Assembly: GCF_900107675.1 (NCBI RefSeq)
Contig: NZ_FNRI01000013.1
Span: 1 to 64,000, forward strand
Reading direction: 5' to 3'
DNA length: 64,000 nucleotides
DNA from: Alistipes timonensis JC136
GTDB lineage: Bacteria; Bacteroidota; Bacteroidia; Bacteroidales; Rikenellaceae
Below the pieces are notes generated by a model. That model made no database searches. It was not told where the DNA came from and saw only the letters and a program-made list of their open reading frames with translations. Positions 25,181 to 33,432 of this stretch are shown piece after piece; position 1 is the first letter of the stretch, and each line of letters starts with the position of its first letter. The position numbers and the translations under genes are program-made.

Positions 25181-25234
25181 TATTTATATTTATAATGTCC
25201 GCCTATTGCCGTATAAAATAATATGATGGATATT

Positions 25235-25268
25235 TTTGTACAAATCACAAAAAACTATTGTATATTTG
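25235..25268 (+). promoter_or_regulatory. Promoter of the ferritin gene
   Basis: TTTG (25235-25238) and TATATTTG (25261-25268) are 22 nt apart, 37 bases before the ATG. Confidence 0.7.
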
Positions 25269-25305
25269 TATCACGAACAAACCGCAAACTTAAAGCAATA
25301 CAGCC

Positions 25306-25830
25306 ATGTTAAGCAAGAAATTACACGAAGCGATGAACGCTCAGATCAATGCCGAACTCTGGTCGGCTTACCTCTATCTTTCGATGTCGATGGATGCCGA
25401 GGCCAAGGGGCTGAAAGGCGTTGCCAACTGGTTCTACGTCCAGTTCCAGGAGGAGCAGGACCATGCGCGGATCTTTATGAACTACATCCTCTCGCGCGAC
25501 GCCGAGGTGAAGCTGCTCCCGATCGAGGAGGTGCGCACCAAGTGGGCTTCGCCGCTGGAGATGTTCCAGGACACGCTCAAACACGAGAAAGAGGTTACGG
25601 CCATGATCAACAACCTGGCCGCCATCGCCGCCGAGGACAAGGATTACGCATCGTCGAACATGCTCGTCTGGTTCGTCGACGAGCAGGTCGAGGAGGAGGA
25701 GTCGGCACGCGACATGATTACCGCCTGCGAGGCCGTCGAGGGCAACAAGTTCGGGCTCTACATGCTCGACAAGGAGCTGGCCGCCCGCACCTACACGCAG
25801 GCTTCGCCGCTGGCCACCGCCAACGCTTAA
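25306..25830 (+). CDS. ftnA: Non-haem ferritin
   Basis: A 174-residue cytoplasmic iron-storage protein, usual length. The ferroxidase ligands are all visible: Glu17 (INAEL), Glu50 and His53 (EEQDH), Glu94 (KHEKE), Gln127 and Glu130 (DEQVEE). It assembles into a 24-mer in the family. It is monocistronic with its own promoter and terminator. Confidence 0.93.
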   Translation: MLSKKLHEAMNAQINAELWSAYLYLSMSMDAEAKGLKGVANWFYVQFQEEQDHARIFMNYILSRDAEVKLLPIEEVRTKWASPLEMFQDTLKHEKEVTAMINNLAAIAAEDKDYASSNMLVWFVDEQVEEEESARDMITACEAVEGNKFGLYMLDKELAARTYTQASPLATANA

Positions 25831-25850
25831 ACGAAAGTTATTTTTAATGG

Positions 25851-25881
25851 GTCCGGTCTCCGAAAGGGGGCCGGATTTTTT
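25851..25881 (+). terminator. Terminator after ferritin
   Basis: Hairpin TCCGG..CC / GG..CCGGA followed by six T. The T-run also supplies the -33 TTTG of the next promoter. Confidence 0.75.
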
Positions 25882-25909
25882 GGTTAGTCGGATTATTTGA
25901 CTACATTTG
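25879..25909 (+). promoter_or_regulatory. Promoter of the 6S-like RNA
   Basis: TTTG (25879-25882) and TACATTTG (25902-25909) have exactly 19-nt spacing, with no protein frame behind it. Confidence 0.75.
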
Positions 25910-25915
25910 CAATAG

Positions 25916-26215
25916 AATATACGATTAAAGGTTAAGACAACCTTTATGCCTATAGTAAACTTGCGACTGTCGTAGCAATACGACTTTATTCACGGTATAA
26001 AATTTGTCTGAAACCTAAGTCTTGTCCCTACCCGTTCGGGTAGGGGACAGGCTTGGGCGTAGGGAAAACTACCGTGAAGGGCTCGCAAGGCCTGCTATAG
26101 GGGTTGTACCTGCGTCCTTGCTTTTTACAGGAGGATCGCCCTGCGGGGCGTCGCCGTGAGAACGGACCGGGTACATGACTTGTGCGGAAGGAATGTAACC
26201 CGGTCCGGTTTTTTT
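25916..26215 (+). ncRNA. Highly structured non-coding RNA, candidate 6S RNA
   Basis: About 300 nt lie between a consensus promoter and a strong terminator (arms 26163-26172 and 26198-26207, then seven T). The centre folds into a long rod: 25949-25955 pairs 26095-26101, 25960-25966 pairs 26083-26089, 25989-25997 pairs 26070-26078, and 26014-26033 pairs 26038-26057 around a GTTC loop. Asymmetric internal loops remain at 25998-26013 and 26058-26069. A small side hairpin is at 25969-25984. A rod with a central open bubble is the 6S RNA plan. I do not see RNase P, tmRNA or SRP signatures. The 3' third (26102-26160) adds more hairpins, longer than usual for 6S. Confidence 0.5.
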
Positions 26216-26321
26216 GGAAATTCTTCATGGGATTTCCGGATAAAGCGAAAATGAGGCGTCACTGTTTGTTTGCCGGGCCGGGTTCCTTCCGCACGTTTTT
26301 TGTCCCTGCCGGCAGCTCCGG

Positions 26322-26768
26322 TCAGACGAGTTCCATGCGCAGGCGCACCATGTGGCGGCACTCGACGCCGTTTTCGAAAATCGGCTCGGGGCTGAATTTC
26401 CGAAAATAGTCTTCGTCGATGCCGCAGCGGACGAAGCCGCAGCGTTCGTAGAGGGCGATCTGTCCCAATCCCGAATCGCCCGTGCCGATTTCGAGCAGGC
26501 GGAACCCCGCCCGGCGGGCCGTCTCGGCGGCGTGGGCCAAAAGGGCCGTGGCGATGCCCTGCCGCTGGCGGTCGGGCACGACGGCGATATTCACGACCTC
26601 GGCCGTGAAGGGCCGCGTGTGGATCAGCACGTACTGACCGATGATCCGGTCGCCGTCGCAGGCGGCGTAGCACGTTCCGCGGCCGATGTAGTCGGCCACC
26701 GATGCCTCCACCTCGTCGGCCAGCAGCAGCAGTTCCCGCGAAGGGGTTTCCGTTTTGCGGATTTCCAT
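26322..26768 (-). CDS. GNAT-family N-acetyltransferase
   Basis: A 148-residue acyltransferase. The acetyl-CoA binding motif A is VVNIAVVPDRQRQGIATALLAHAAETARRAG (residues about 58-88, with RQRQGIG-type loop RQRQGIA). It is followed by motif B, LYERCGFVRCG. The acceptor is unknown. It is the last of a leftward run with the YqaA-like gene (1-base gap). Confidence 0.85.
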   Translation of the reverse strand: MEIRKTETPSRELLLLADEVEASVADYIGRGTCYAACDGDRIIGQYVLIHTRPFTAEVVNIAVVPDRQRQGIATALLAHAAETARRAGFRLLEIGTGDSGLGQIALYERCGFVRCGIDEDYFRKFSPEPIFENGVECRHMVRLRMELV

Positions 26769-26769
26769 A

Positions 26770-27228
26770 TCAGAAAAGGGTTAAGGCGCCCTGAAAGGTC
26801 GCCAGTACGACAATGTAACGCAGGGTCTTGCCCGCGAGCATCGCGCCGCTCGTGAGCCAGACGTTGCTGCGCATCAGTCCCAGCACGATGGCGATGGCTT
26901 CGCCGATGGTGGGCAGGAATGCGAAGAAGGCCATCAGCGCCCCGCGTCCCGAGAGGAATTTCCGGGCCCGGGCCAGCTGGCGCGTCGAGACCCCCAGCCG
27001 GGTGATCCATTCGGTCTTGCCCAGCGTCCCGATCCAATAGCAGGTCATGCCGCCGAGCGTGTTGCCCAGCGCGGCGGCGACGATGCACCACACGGGGTCG
27101 AGGCCCATGCCCACGAGCACCACCATCACCGCTTCGGAGCTGAACGGCAGGACGCTCCCGGCGATGAGCGCCGAGAGGAAGAGGCCCCAGTAGCCCCAGT
27201 CGATGAGAAATTGAGTGATTGATTCCAT
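26770..27228 (-). CDS. YqaA-family (VTT/DedA-like) membrane protein
   Basis: I choose ATG 27228 (MESITQFLIDWGYWGLFLSALIAGS), giving 152 residues with four or so membrane helices. The upstream ATG at 27321 would add a charged non-membrane stretch. The conserved GNTLGGMTCYWIG and FLPTIGEAIAIVLGLMR segments fit the YqaA (COG1238) branch of VTT-domain proteins, whose exact function is not settled (lipid scrambling or transport is suggested for relatives). Confidence 0.8.
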   Translation of the reverse strand: MESITQFLIDWGYWGLFLSALIAGSVLPFSSEAVMVVLVGMGLDPVWCIVAAALGNTLGGMTCYWIGTLGKTEWITRLGVSTRQLARARKFLSGRGALMAFFAFLPTIGEAIAIVLGLMRSNVWLTSGAMLAGKTLRYIVVLATFQGALTLF

Positions 27229-27345
27229 GCGTGTCCGCGGGACCTTTTTCGGGGGCCCTCCGGACAAAGATAACGATTTTTTCGGTTGTTGCGTCTCTCC
27301 GGTCCGGGGTGCGAAATTCACGCCGTATTCCGGGGCATCCGGCGG

Positions 27346-27756
27346 CTATCCGATGACGGTCGCCACGATCCGGCGTCCCGAAGCCCGGTTGCGGAATTCG
27401 CAGAGGTAGATGCCCTGCCAGATGCCCAGTCCGAGGCGTCCGCCGACGATCGGAAGGGTGAGGCTGACGCCCGTGAGGGTCGATTTGGCGTGCGCCGGCA
27501 TGTCGTCGTCGCCTTCGAGCGTGTGGGCGTAGTAGCTTTCGCGCTCGCGGACCAGCCGGTCGAAGATCGCCGCGAGGTCCTGCTGCACGTCGGGGTCGGC
27601 GTTCTCGTTGACCGAAAGTCCCGCCGAGGTGTGCTGGATAAAGAGGTGCAGAAGCCCCGCCTCGGGCAGCGGCGGCAGGTTGCGCACCACCTCGTCGGTG
27701 ATGAGGTGGAACCCCCGGCTGCGCGGACGGAGCGTGAACTGCGTTTGTCGCGTCAT
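27346..27756 (-). CDS. yjbQ: YjbQ-family (UPF0047) protein
   Basis: A 136-residue protein, family length. It has the UPF0047 landmarks: FHLITDEV, LLHLFIQHTSAGLSVNENADPDV (conserved His and acidic residues), DDDMPAHAKSTLTGVSLTLPI and GTWQGIYL-like GIWQGIYLCEFR. Members show weak thiamine-phosphate synthase activity in vitro; the physiological role is unclear. I start at ATG 27756, overlapping the DoxX gene stop by 4 bases. Confidence 0.9.
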   Translation of the reverse strand: MTRQTQFTLRPRSRGFHLITDEVVRNLPPLPEAGLLHLFIQHTSAGLSVNENADPDVQQDLAAIFDRLVRERESYYAHTLEGDDDMPAHAKSTLTGVSLTLPIVGGRLGLGIWQGIYLCEFRNRASGRRIVATVIG

Positions 27757-28190
27757 CGTTTCGGCCGGAGTTTGCAGGCGATCAGGCTGTCGGCGGCGTA
27801 GCGGCCCGGTCCGGCGATCCAGAGCAGGACGAAAGCCGCGAGGTAGAGCATCGCCAGTTCGCGGACGGCGAACGGGTCGCCGCTGTGGACCGAGAAAAAT
27901 GCGATGCACATGGTGAAGATCATCGGCAGCAGCGCCAGCCGGTAGAGCGTTCCGGTGATGAAGCCCAGCGGGCAGACGACCTCGCCGAAGATCGCCAGCG
28001 CGAGCGATGCCGGGCTGCCGACGCCCAGCGGGTCGGGGAACGTGGCGGAGAGGGTTTCGAAATTCTGCCATTTGGCGATGCCGTGGGTCATCAGCAGCGT
28101 GCCGAAGACGATGCGGGCCGCCAGCAGCAGCCACGAAGCCCCGGCGCCGGAGGGCGCAGCGGGGAAGAGAAACCGGAGGATTGCGTTCAT
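27753..28190 (-). CDS. DoxX-family membrane protein
   Basis: A 145-residue protein with four hydrophobic segments. The DoxX pattern LLLAARIVFGTLLMTHGIAKWQNF (about 21-44) and the G-E-x-x-x-P-x-G region (FGEVVCPLGFITGTLYRLA) are clear. Family members occur in quinone and redox-linked membrane systems; the specific role is unknown. It is translationally coupled to yjbQ. Confidence 0.85.
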   Translation of the reverse strand: MNAILRFLFPAAPSGAGASWLLLAARIVFGTLLMTHGIAKWQNFETLSATFPDPLGVGSPASLALAIFGEVVCPLGFITGTLYRLALLPMIFTMCIAFFSVHSGDPFAVRELAMLYLAAFVLLWIAGPGRYAADSLIACKLRPKR

Positions 28191-28321
28191 GGTCGTTTTC
28201 CGTTCTTAATGGATACCGCAAATTTAATACCTTCGTTTGGTTCTTCAAAATTTGCCCCGGGTTCCGGTTTGTGTGGTCTTTGGCGCTGTTACGGCACCTT
28301 TGTCAGTTATGCCAATCCGGT

Positions 28322-28353
28322 TTTGGGGCCGTTCGACCTTTTTTCTATCTTTG
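28322..28353 (+). promoter_or_regulatory. Promoter almost touching the SDR start codon
   Basis: TTTG (28322-28325) and TATCTTTG (28346-28353) have 20-nt spacing; the ATG is at 28359. The expected transcript start coincides with the ATG, predicting a leaderless mRNA. Confidence 0.65.
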
Positions 28354-28358
28354 TATCT

Positions 28359-29081
28359 ATGAAAAAACGAGCGATTGTCATAGGGGCCACCTCCGGTATC
28401 GGCCGTGCCGTGGCCGAACGCCTCGCCGCCGCCGGATACCGGGTCGGCGTGACCGGACGGCGCGGGACGCTGCTGGACGAACTGGCCGCCGCGAATCCCG
28501 GCGCCTTTTGCCGCGCTGTGGCCGACGTCACCGATCCGGCGGCCTCGTGCGCCGCATTGGACGCCCTCGCCGGGGAGCTGGGCGGTGTGGATTTATGCGT
28601 GGTGAGCGCCGGGGCGGGGGAGCTGAATCCCGGGCTGGACTATGCGCTGGAAGAGCGGGCCATCCGCACCAATGTCGTGGGCTGGACGGCTGCGGTCGAT
28701 TGGGCCTACCGTCTTTTCGAGCGGCAGGGCGGCGGACACCTGGTCGTAATCACCTCGGTCGGCGGACTGCGCGGCGGGGGCGGAGCCCCGGCCTACAACG
28801 CTTCGAAAGCCTATCAGATGAATTATGCCGAGGGGCTTCGGCAGAAGGCGGCCAAGTCCCGGCTGCCGATCTTCGTGACCGACATCCGTCCGGGATTCAC
28901 GGCGACGGAGATGGCCAAGGGCGAAGGGTTGTTCTGGGTGATGCACGTCGATAAGGTGGCGGATCAGTTGTTGCGGGCCGTGCGGCGGCGGCGCCCCGTG
29001 GCGGTTGTCACGCGCCGCTGGCGGATCGTCGCATGGCTGCTCCGGCACATGCCCGGTCGGATTTACCGCAAAATGGGATAG
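28359..29081 (+). CDS. Short-chain dehydrogenase/reductase
   Basis: A 240-residue oxidoreductase of the classical SDR family. The NAD(P)-binding motif is GATSGIG (residues 8-14), with active-site Ser in ITSVGG and the YxxxK pair in PAYNASKAYQMN. The substrate is unknown. I choose ATG 28359 directly behind a consensus promoter; longer in-frame starts run through the DoxX region on the other strand and are not credible. Confidence 0.9.
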   Translation: MKKRAIVIGATSGIGRAVAERLAAAGYRVGVTGRRGTLLDELAAANPGAFCRAVADVTDPAASCAALDALAGELGGVDLCVVSAGAGELNPGLDYALEERAIRTNVVGWTAAVDWAYRLFERQGGGHLVVITSVGGLRGGGGAPAYNASKAYQMNYAEGLRQKAAKSRLPIFVTDIRPGFTATEMAKGEGLFWVMHVDKVADQLLRAVRRRRPVAVVTRRWRIVAWLLRHMPGRIYRKMG

Positions 29082-29096
29082 CGATGCCGCCCGGGG

Positions 29097-30137
29097 CTAC
29101 TGCTCCTCCTCGTAGTAGACTTTGTAGAACTTGCCTTTCTCGTCCTCGCCCTGCTCCAGCAGGCTGCGGTTGCCGTGGACGTAGATGTGGAAATTGCGGT
29201 CGAGTTTGATGACGCTCTTGTACGACCGCGCCTGCTTCTTAACCGCCGAATCCGAAATGCCGAACTCGTCCTCGATGCGGATGTCGCGGTCCTGTTCGTA
29301 CTCCTGTTTGAAACGCGCGAAACTCTCGGCGACCTCCGGCTGGCGGATCACCTTCTCCGAGAACTCGTCGAGCGAAAAGTTGTCCTGCTCCTGGAAATAG
29401 TGGATCGTGTCGTTGAGCATCTCCGCCTGGTCGGCCTTCGAAACGTCGAACTCCTTCGAAAGATGCTTCGTGACGTACTTCTTGCACATCGCCAGGGCGT
29501 TGTGCGTGTTGTGGTAGTCGTCCTGACGCTGGCGCACGCGCAGGAAATCGTCGATCCAGTAGCGGGCCTCGGTGCGGTTGGTGTTGTCGACGATATGGAC
29601 CGCAAAACCCGCTTCGCGCTCCACGTTGAAGATAACGGCCCCTTTGTCCAGCCGTTTGATGTCGATGCCCTCGCGGGCCGCGATGCGGACCCCTTCGGCC
29701 TCGTGGCCGACGTCGAGGAACGTGTCGCGCGTCTCGGATTTGAAAAGCCCCAGCGCATCGACCGGCTCGCCGCCGAAACGGCAGTCGGAGAAATAGACCG
29801 CGTAGAACTCCCCGCTTTTGATCTGCGGGTGCATGCCGCTTTCGTAGAGGTGTTTCGCAAGGCTTACCGAATGTTCGTAGAACGATTCCGGGTCGTCGAA
29901 GACCCGCCCCGCGAAGTTCCAGACCTCGTTGCACGTGAGGTCGGTCTCGTGGTAGAGGTTGTAGCACTCTTCGGATTTGAACCCGCCGAGGAAATAGGCT
30001 GTCAGCGTGCGCATGAGCCCCTCGTCGGCCACCTGCGGGGAGACATCGGGCGAGACCATGAGCGGTTCGTCCTTCGACTTGTTGCCGACGACATGCACGG
30101 CGAGCGTTTCGATACGGGTATCTTCGGAGTAGAGCAT
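29097..30137 (-). CDS. Nucleoid-associated protein, NdpA family
   Basis: A 346-residue homologue of the 37-kDa nucleoid-associated protein NdpA/YejK. The N-terminal region (VHVVGNK...LLxxYF-type TLTAYFLGGF), central CRFGGEPVDALGLFKSE and C-terminal HIYVHGNRSLLEQGEDEKGKFYKVYYEEE all fit the family. It likely binds DNA or nucleoid partners. It is monocistronic; a leftward promoter with CATCTTTG and upstream TTTTG lies at about 30158-30189. Confidence 0.85.
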   Translation of the reverse strand: MLYSEDTRIETLAVHVVGNKSKDEPLMVSPDVSPQVADEGLMRTLTAYFLGGFKSEECYNLYHETDLTCNEVWNFAGRVFDDPESFYEHSVSLAKHLYESGMHPQIKSGEFYAVYFSDCRFGGEPVDALGLFKSETRDTFLDVGHEAEGVRIAAREGIDIKRLDKGAVIFNVEREAGFAVHIVDNTNRTEARYWIDDFLRVRQRQDDYHNTHNALAMCKKYVTKHLSKEFDVSKADQAEMLNDTIHYFQEQDNFSLDEFSEKVIRQPEVAESFARFKQEYEQDRDIRIEDEFGISDSAVKKQARSYKSVIKLDRNFHIYVHGNRSLLEQGEDEKGKFYKVYYEEEQ

Positions 30138-30291
30138 TTTTCAGATTTTTTGCGCCACAAAGATGCGCATTTTTCCCCGATTAGGCAAAACGTTCTATCA
30201 GTTGGGCAGATAATGCTATTTTTTGACTGGATAGCGATGGTTGTAATACGATAAACTGTTTAATTTTACAACCGGAATAAAAGAAACGGAT

Positions 30292-32154
30292 ATGAAAATA
30301 ACGAAATTTTTGACCGCGGCGCTGTTTTTCGCCGGAACGGTATTTCAGGCCAATGCTTCGGATATCCCCCGCGGGGAGTATCCCCGGCCGCAGTTCGAAC
30401 GGTCGGCGTGGATGAACCTCAACGGGGTGTGGGACTATACGTTCGACTTCTCCGCCTCGGGGTTGGAGCGGGGATTGGAAAAGGCGACCTCCTTCGAGGG
30501 CCGGATCACGGTGCCGTTCTGTCCCGAGAGCTCCCTTTCGGGGGTCGGGTACACCGATTTCATCAACTGCATCTGGTATCACCGCGAGGTGGCGGTTCCC
30601 GAAGCGTGGAGCGGAAAGGACATTCTGCTGAATTTCGGGGCTGTTTACTACAATGCGGAGGTCTATGTCGACGGGGTTTTCGCCGCCCGCCATATCGGGG
30701 GAAGTTCGTCATTCAGCGTCGACCTGACACGGCTGGTCACGCCCGGAAAGAGCCATCACCTGGTCGTGAGGGCCACGAGCGACGTGCGTTCGACGACGCA
30801 GGGCGCCGGCAAGCAGAACTTGCAATACGCCTCCTACAGTTGCAACTACACCCGCACCACGGGCATCTGGCAGACGGTGTGGATGGAGGCCGTGGACCCT
30901 GCGGGGCTGCTCTCGGCGCACGTGGTGACGGACATCGACCAGGGACAGTTGGTCATCACGCCCCGGTTCCGGTCGGAGAGCGGCAACACGTTGCAGATCA
31001 CGGTAAAGGACGGTGGTAAGACCGTGGCTTCCGCGGCGGTGAGGGCCGCGAACAGTTCGGTCGCCGTGCTTTCGGTCAAACGGCCGAAGCTCTGGTCGCC
31101 GGAGTCGCCGTTTCTCTACGACATCAACTACCGGCTCGTGAATGCGAAAGGGGAGGTGCTCGACGAGGTGAACTCCTATGCGGGCATGCGCAAGGTCCAC
31201 ATCGAGGGGAACAAGATCTACCTGAACAACGAACCCTATTATCAGCGGTTGGTGCTCGATCAGGGATTCTATCCCGACGGCATCTGGACGGCCCCGTCCG
31301 ACGCGGCGCTGAAGCGCGACATCGAACTTTCGATGGCCGCCGGGTTCAACGGCGCGCGCCTCCATCAAAAGGCTTTCGAGGAGCGTTTCCACTATTGGGC
31401 CGACCGCCTGGGTTACATCACCTGGGGCGAGGCTCCCAGCTGGGGCATGGATGCCAACGGCATCGAGGCGGCCCGCAATTTCCTGACCGAATGGTCGGAA
31501 CTGGTGCTCCGCGACCGGAACCACCCCTCGCTGCTGATCTGGACGCCGATGAACGAGGAGTGGTGGCCCGACCGGGTGCAGTATCCCCGTTTTACGGCGG
31601 ACCTCTACGACCTGACCAAGGCGCTGGACCCGACACGTCCTGTGAACGACGCCAGCGGCGGCGTCCATATCAAAACCGACATCTGGACCGTGCACAACTA
31701 CGAGCAGGACCCGGCCCGGCTGAAAGAGATCATCTACAAGGACGGAGTGTTTTTCCAGACGCCGCTGCGTTCCGTCGGAGTCGTTCCGGCGAACATCGGG
31801 TTCAACGGTTTGCGCCTGAACGACCGCTACGAGTTCCCGTCGTATGACGGGAAGATGCCCTACTTCATCGACGAGGTCGGCGGCATTAAGTGGGCGAAAG
31901 ATCAGGAACGCGAGTCGCAGACCGAATCGTGGGGTTACGGCAAGCCGCCGAAGAGCCAGGCGGAGTTCCTGCAACGGCTCGAAGGGCAGATCAACGGCAT
32001 ACTGGAACTGAAAGATCAGGTCTGGGGCTATTGTTATACCCAGCTCACCGACGTGGAGCAGGAGCAGAACGGCGTCTACTATTACGACCGCACGCCGAAA
32101 TTCGATATGAAACTGATCCGTGCCATTTTCAGCCGTGATCCCGGGGACAAGTGA
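30292..32154 (+). CDS. Glycoside hydrolase family 2 (beta-galactosidase/glucuronidase-like), secreted
   Basis: A 620-residue GH2 enzyme. A signal peptide (about 1-23) is followed by a jelly-roll sugar-binding domain (about 40-190), an Ig-like domain (about 200-305) and a TIM barrel. The acid/base is Glu422 (TPMNEEWW) and the likely nucleophile Glu528 (YFIDEVGG). It is shorter than LacZ and exported, so it probably removes terminal beta-linked sugars from host or plant glycans in the periplasm. The epimerase gene follows by 42 bases, consistent with galactose release. The exact substrate is not determinable. Confidence 0.88.
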   Translation: MKITKFLTAALFFAGTVFQANASDIPRGEYPRPQFERSAWMNLNGVWDYTFDFSASGLERGLEKATSFEGRITVPFCPESSLSGVGYTDFINCIWYHREVAVPEAWSGKDILLNFGAVYYNAEVYVDGVFAARHIGGSSSFSVDLTRLVTPGKSHHLVVRATSDVRSTTQGAGKQNLQYASYSCNYTRTTGIWQTVWMEAVDPAGLLSAHVVTDIDQGQLVITPRFRSESGNTLQITVKDGGKTVASAAVRAANSSVAVLSVKRPKLWSPESPFLYDINYRLVNAKGEVLDEVNSYAGMRKVHIEGNKIYLNNEPYYQRLVLDQGFYPDGIWTAPSDAALKRDIELSMAAGFNGARLHQKAFEERFHYWADRLGYITWGEAPSWGMDANGIEAARNFLTEWSELVLRDRNHPSLLIWTPMNEEWWPDRVQYPRFTADLYDLTKALDPTRPVNDASGGVHIKTDIWTVHNYEQDPARLKEIIYKDGVFFQTPLRSVGVVPANIGFNGLRLNDRYEFPSYDGKMPYFIDEVGGIKWAKDQERESQTESWGYGKPPKSQAEFLQRLEGQINGILELKDQVWGYCYTQLTDVEQEQNGVYYYDRTPKFDMKLIRAIFSRDPGDK

Positions 32155-32196
32155 TTGTGAGATTGATTACCGAACGATAAATACTAATCTGAAAAA

Positions 32197-33327
32197 ATGA
32201 AACGATCAATTATTTTGCTGTGTGCAGCCCTGACGGCCGCATGCGCAGGTGGACAGCAGGACGGGCAGACGCTCTCCGGACTGAAACGAAGTGATTTCCA
32301 GAGCGAGGCGGACGGGAAGAAAACCGACCTGTTTGTTCTGAAGAACGACAAGGGCATGGAGGTGTGCGTCACCAACTTCGGCGGACGCATCGTGTCGGTG
32401 ATGGTTCCCGACCGTGACGGCGTCATGCGCGACGTCGTGCTCGGATTCGATAACATCGGGGATTACCGGACGATTCCGACTGACTTCGGGGCTACGATCG
32501 GCCGCTATGCCAACCGCATCGGGCAGGGGCGGATCACATTGGACGGCACCGAATACCAGTTGCCGCAGAATAACTACGGTCACTGTCTGCACGGAGGTCC
32601 CCGGGGATTCCAGTACCGGATTTTCGACGCCGTGCAGAAGAGCGACCGCGAGCTGGAGCTGACCTATGCGTCGAAGGACGGCGAAGAGGGCTTCCCGGGG
32701 AATTTCGACTGCCGGGTGACGATGACGCTGACCGACGATAACGCCATCGACATTCGCTATGCGGCCGAAACAGACAAGACTACGGTCGTGAATATGACCA
32801 ATCACTCCTATTTTAACCTCGACGGGGACCCCGCGAAGAACAATTCGGAATGGCTGCTGACGGTGAACGCCGACAGCTATACGCCGGTTGATTCGACCTT
32901 CATGACCACCGGGGAGATTGCTCCGGTGGCGGATACCCCGATGGATTTCCGGGCCCCGATGCCTATCGGCGAACGCATCGGGCAGGATTTCGAACAGCTC
33001 CGGAACGGCCACGGCATCGACCACAACTGGGTGCTGAACACCCGGGGCGACATTGCCGAGACGTGCGCTTCGCTGGAGTCGCCTGCCACGGGTATCCGGC
33101 TGGATGTTTATACGACCGAGCCCGGCATTCAGGTCTACTGCGGCAATTTCCTCGACGGAAGCGTCAAGGGGAAGAAGGGCGCCGTTTACGGATTCCGGTC
33201 GGCCGTCTGCCTGGAGACTCAGAAATACCCCGACACGCCCAACAAGCCCGAATGGCCCTCGGCCGTGCTGCGTCCCGGCGAGAAGTACGAGAGCCGCTGT
33301 ATCTATAAATTCTCGGTCGGCGAGTGA
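32197..33327 (+). CDS. galM: Aldose 1-epimerase, lipoprotein form
   Basis: A 376-residue mutarotase converting beta- to alpha-aldoses. It has a lipoprotein signal (MKRSIILLCAALTAAC, Cys16), so it acts outside the cytoplasm. Family motifs are present: NFGGRIVSVMVPDRDG, ATIGRYANRIGQG, HCLHGGPRGF, MTNHSYFNLDG and the catalytic Glu340 in VCLETQKYPD. It is paired with the GH2 gene upstream, suggesting joint handling of released galactose-type sugars. Confidence 0.92.
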   Translation: MKRSIILLCAALTAACAGGQQDGQTLSGLKRSDFQSEADGKKTDLFVLKNDKGMEVCVTNFGGRIVSVMVPDRDGVMRDVVLGFDNIGDYRTIPTDFGATIGRYANRIGQGRITLDGTEYQLPQNNYGHCLHGGPRGFQYRIFDAVQKSDRELELTYASKDGEEGFPGNFDCRVTMTLTDDNAIDIRYAAETDKTTVVNMTNHSYFNLDGDPAKNNSEWLLTVNADSYTPVDSTFMTTGEIAPVADTPMDFRAPMPIGERIGQDFEQLRNGHGIDHNWVLNTRGDIAETCASLESPATGIRLDVYTTEPGIQVYCGNFLDGSVKGKKGAVYGFRSAVCLETQKYPDTPNKPEWPSAVLRPGEKYESRCIYKFSVGE

Positions 33328-33394
33328 TTGCTGTTTTGACGACGAGATGGTTGTTTGGGGAACTTCCGTTCGCGGGTTCCTTAACATCCGCATA

Positions 33395-33432
33395 ATGAAC
33401 GCGAGGATGTCTGACCGACGTCCTCGCGTTTT
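33395..33432. terminator. Bidirectional terminator between galM and mnmE
   Basis: Hairpin AACGCGAGGA/TCCTCGCGTT flanked by T/A runs. It ends both the GH2-galM unit and the parA-mnmE operon. Confidence 0.78.

Noticed and set aside
25916..26215. RNase P RNA, tmRNA or SRP RNA
   Set aside because: The conserved RNase P core, the tmRNA tRNA-like ends and tag frame, and the SRP GGAA-loop motif were looked for and not found.
27885..28358. Long N-terminal extension of the SDR gene
   Set aside because: It runs antisense through the DoxX gene. The Rossmann motif begins at once after the ATG at 28359, as in the family.
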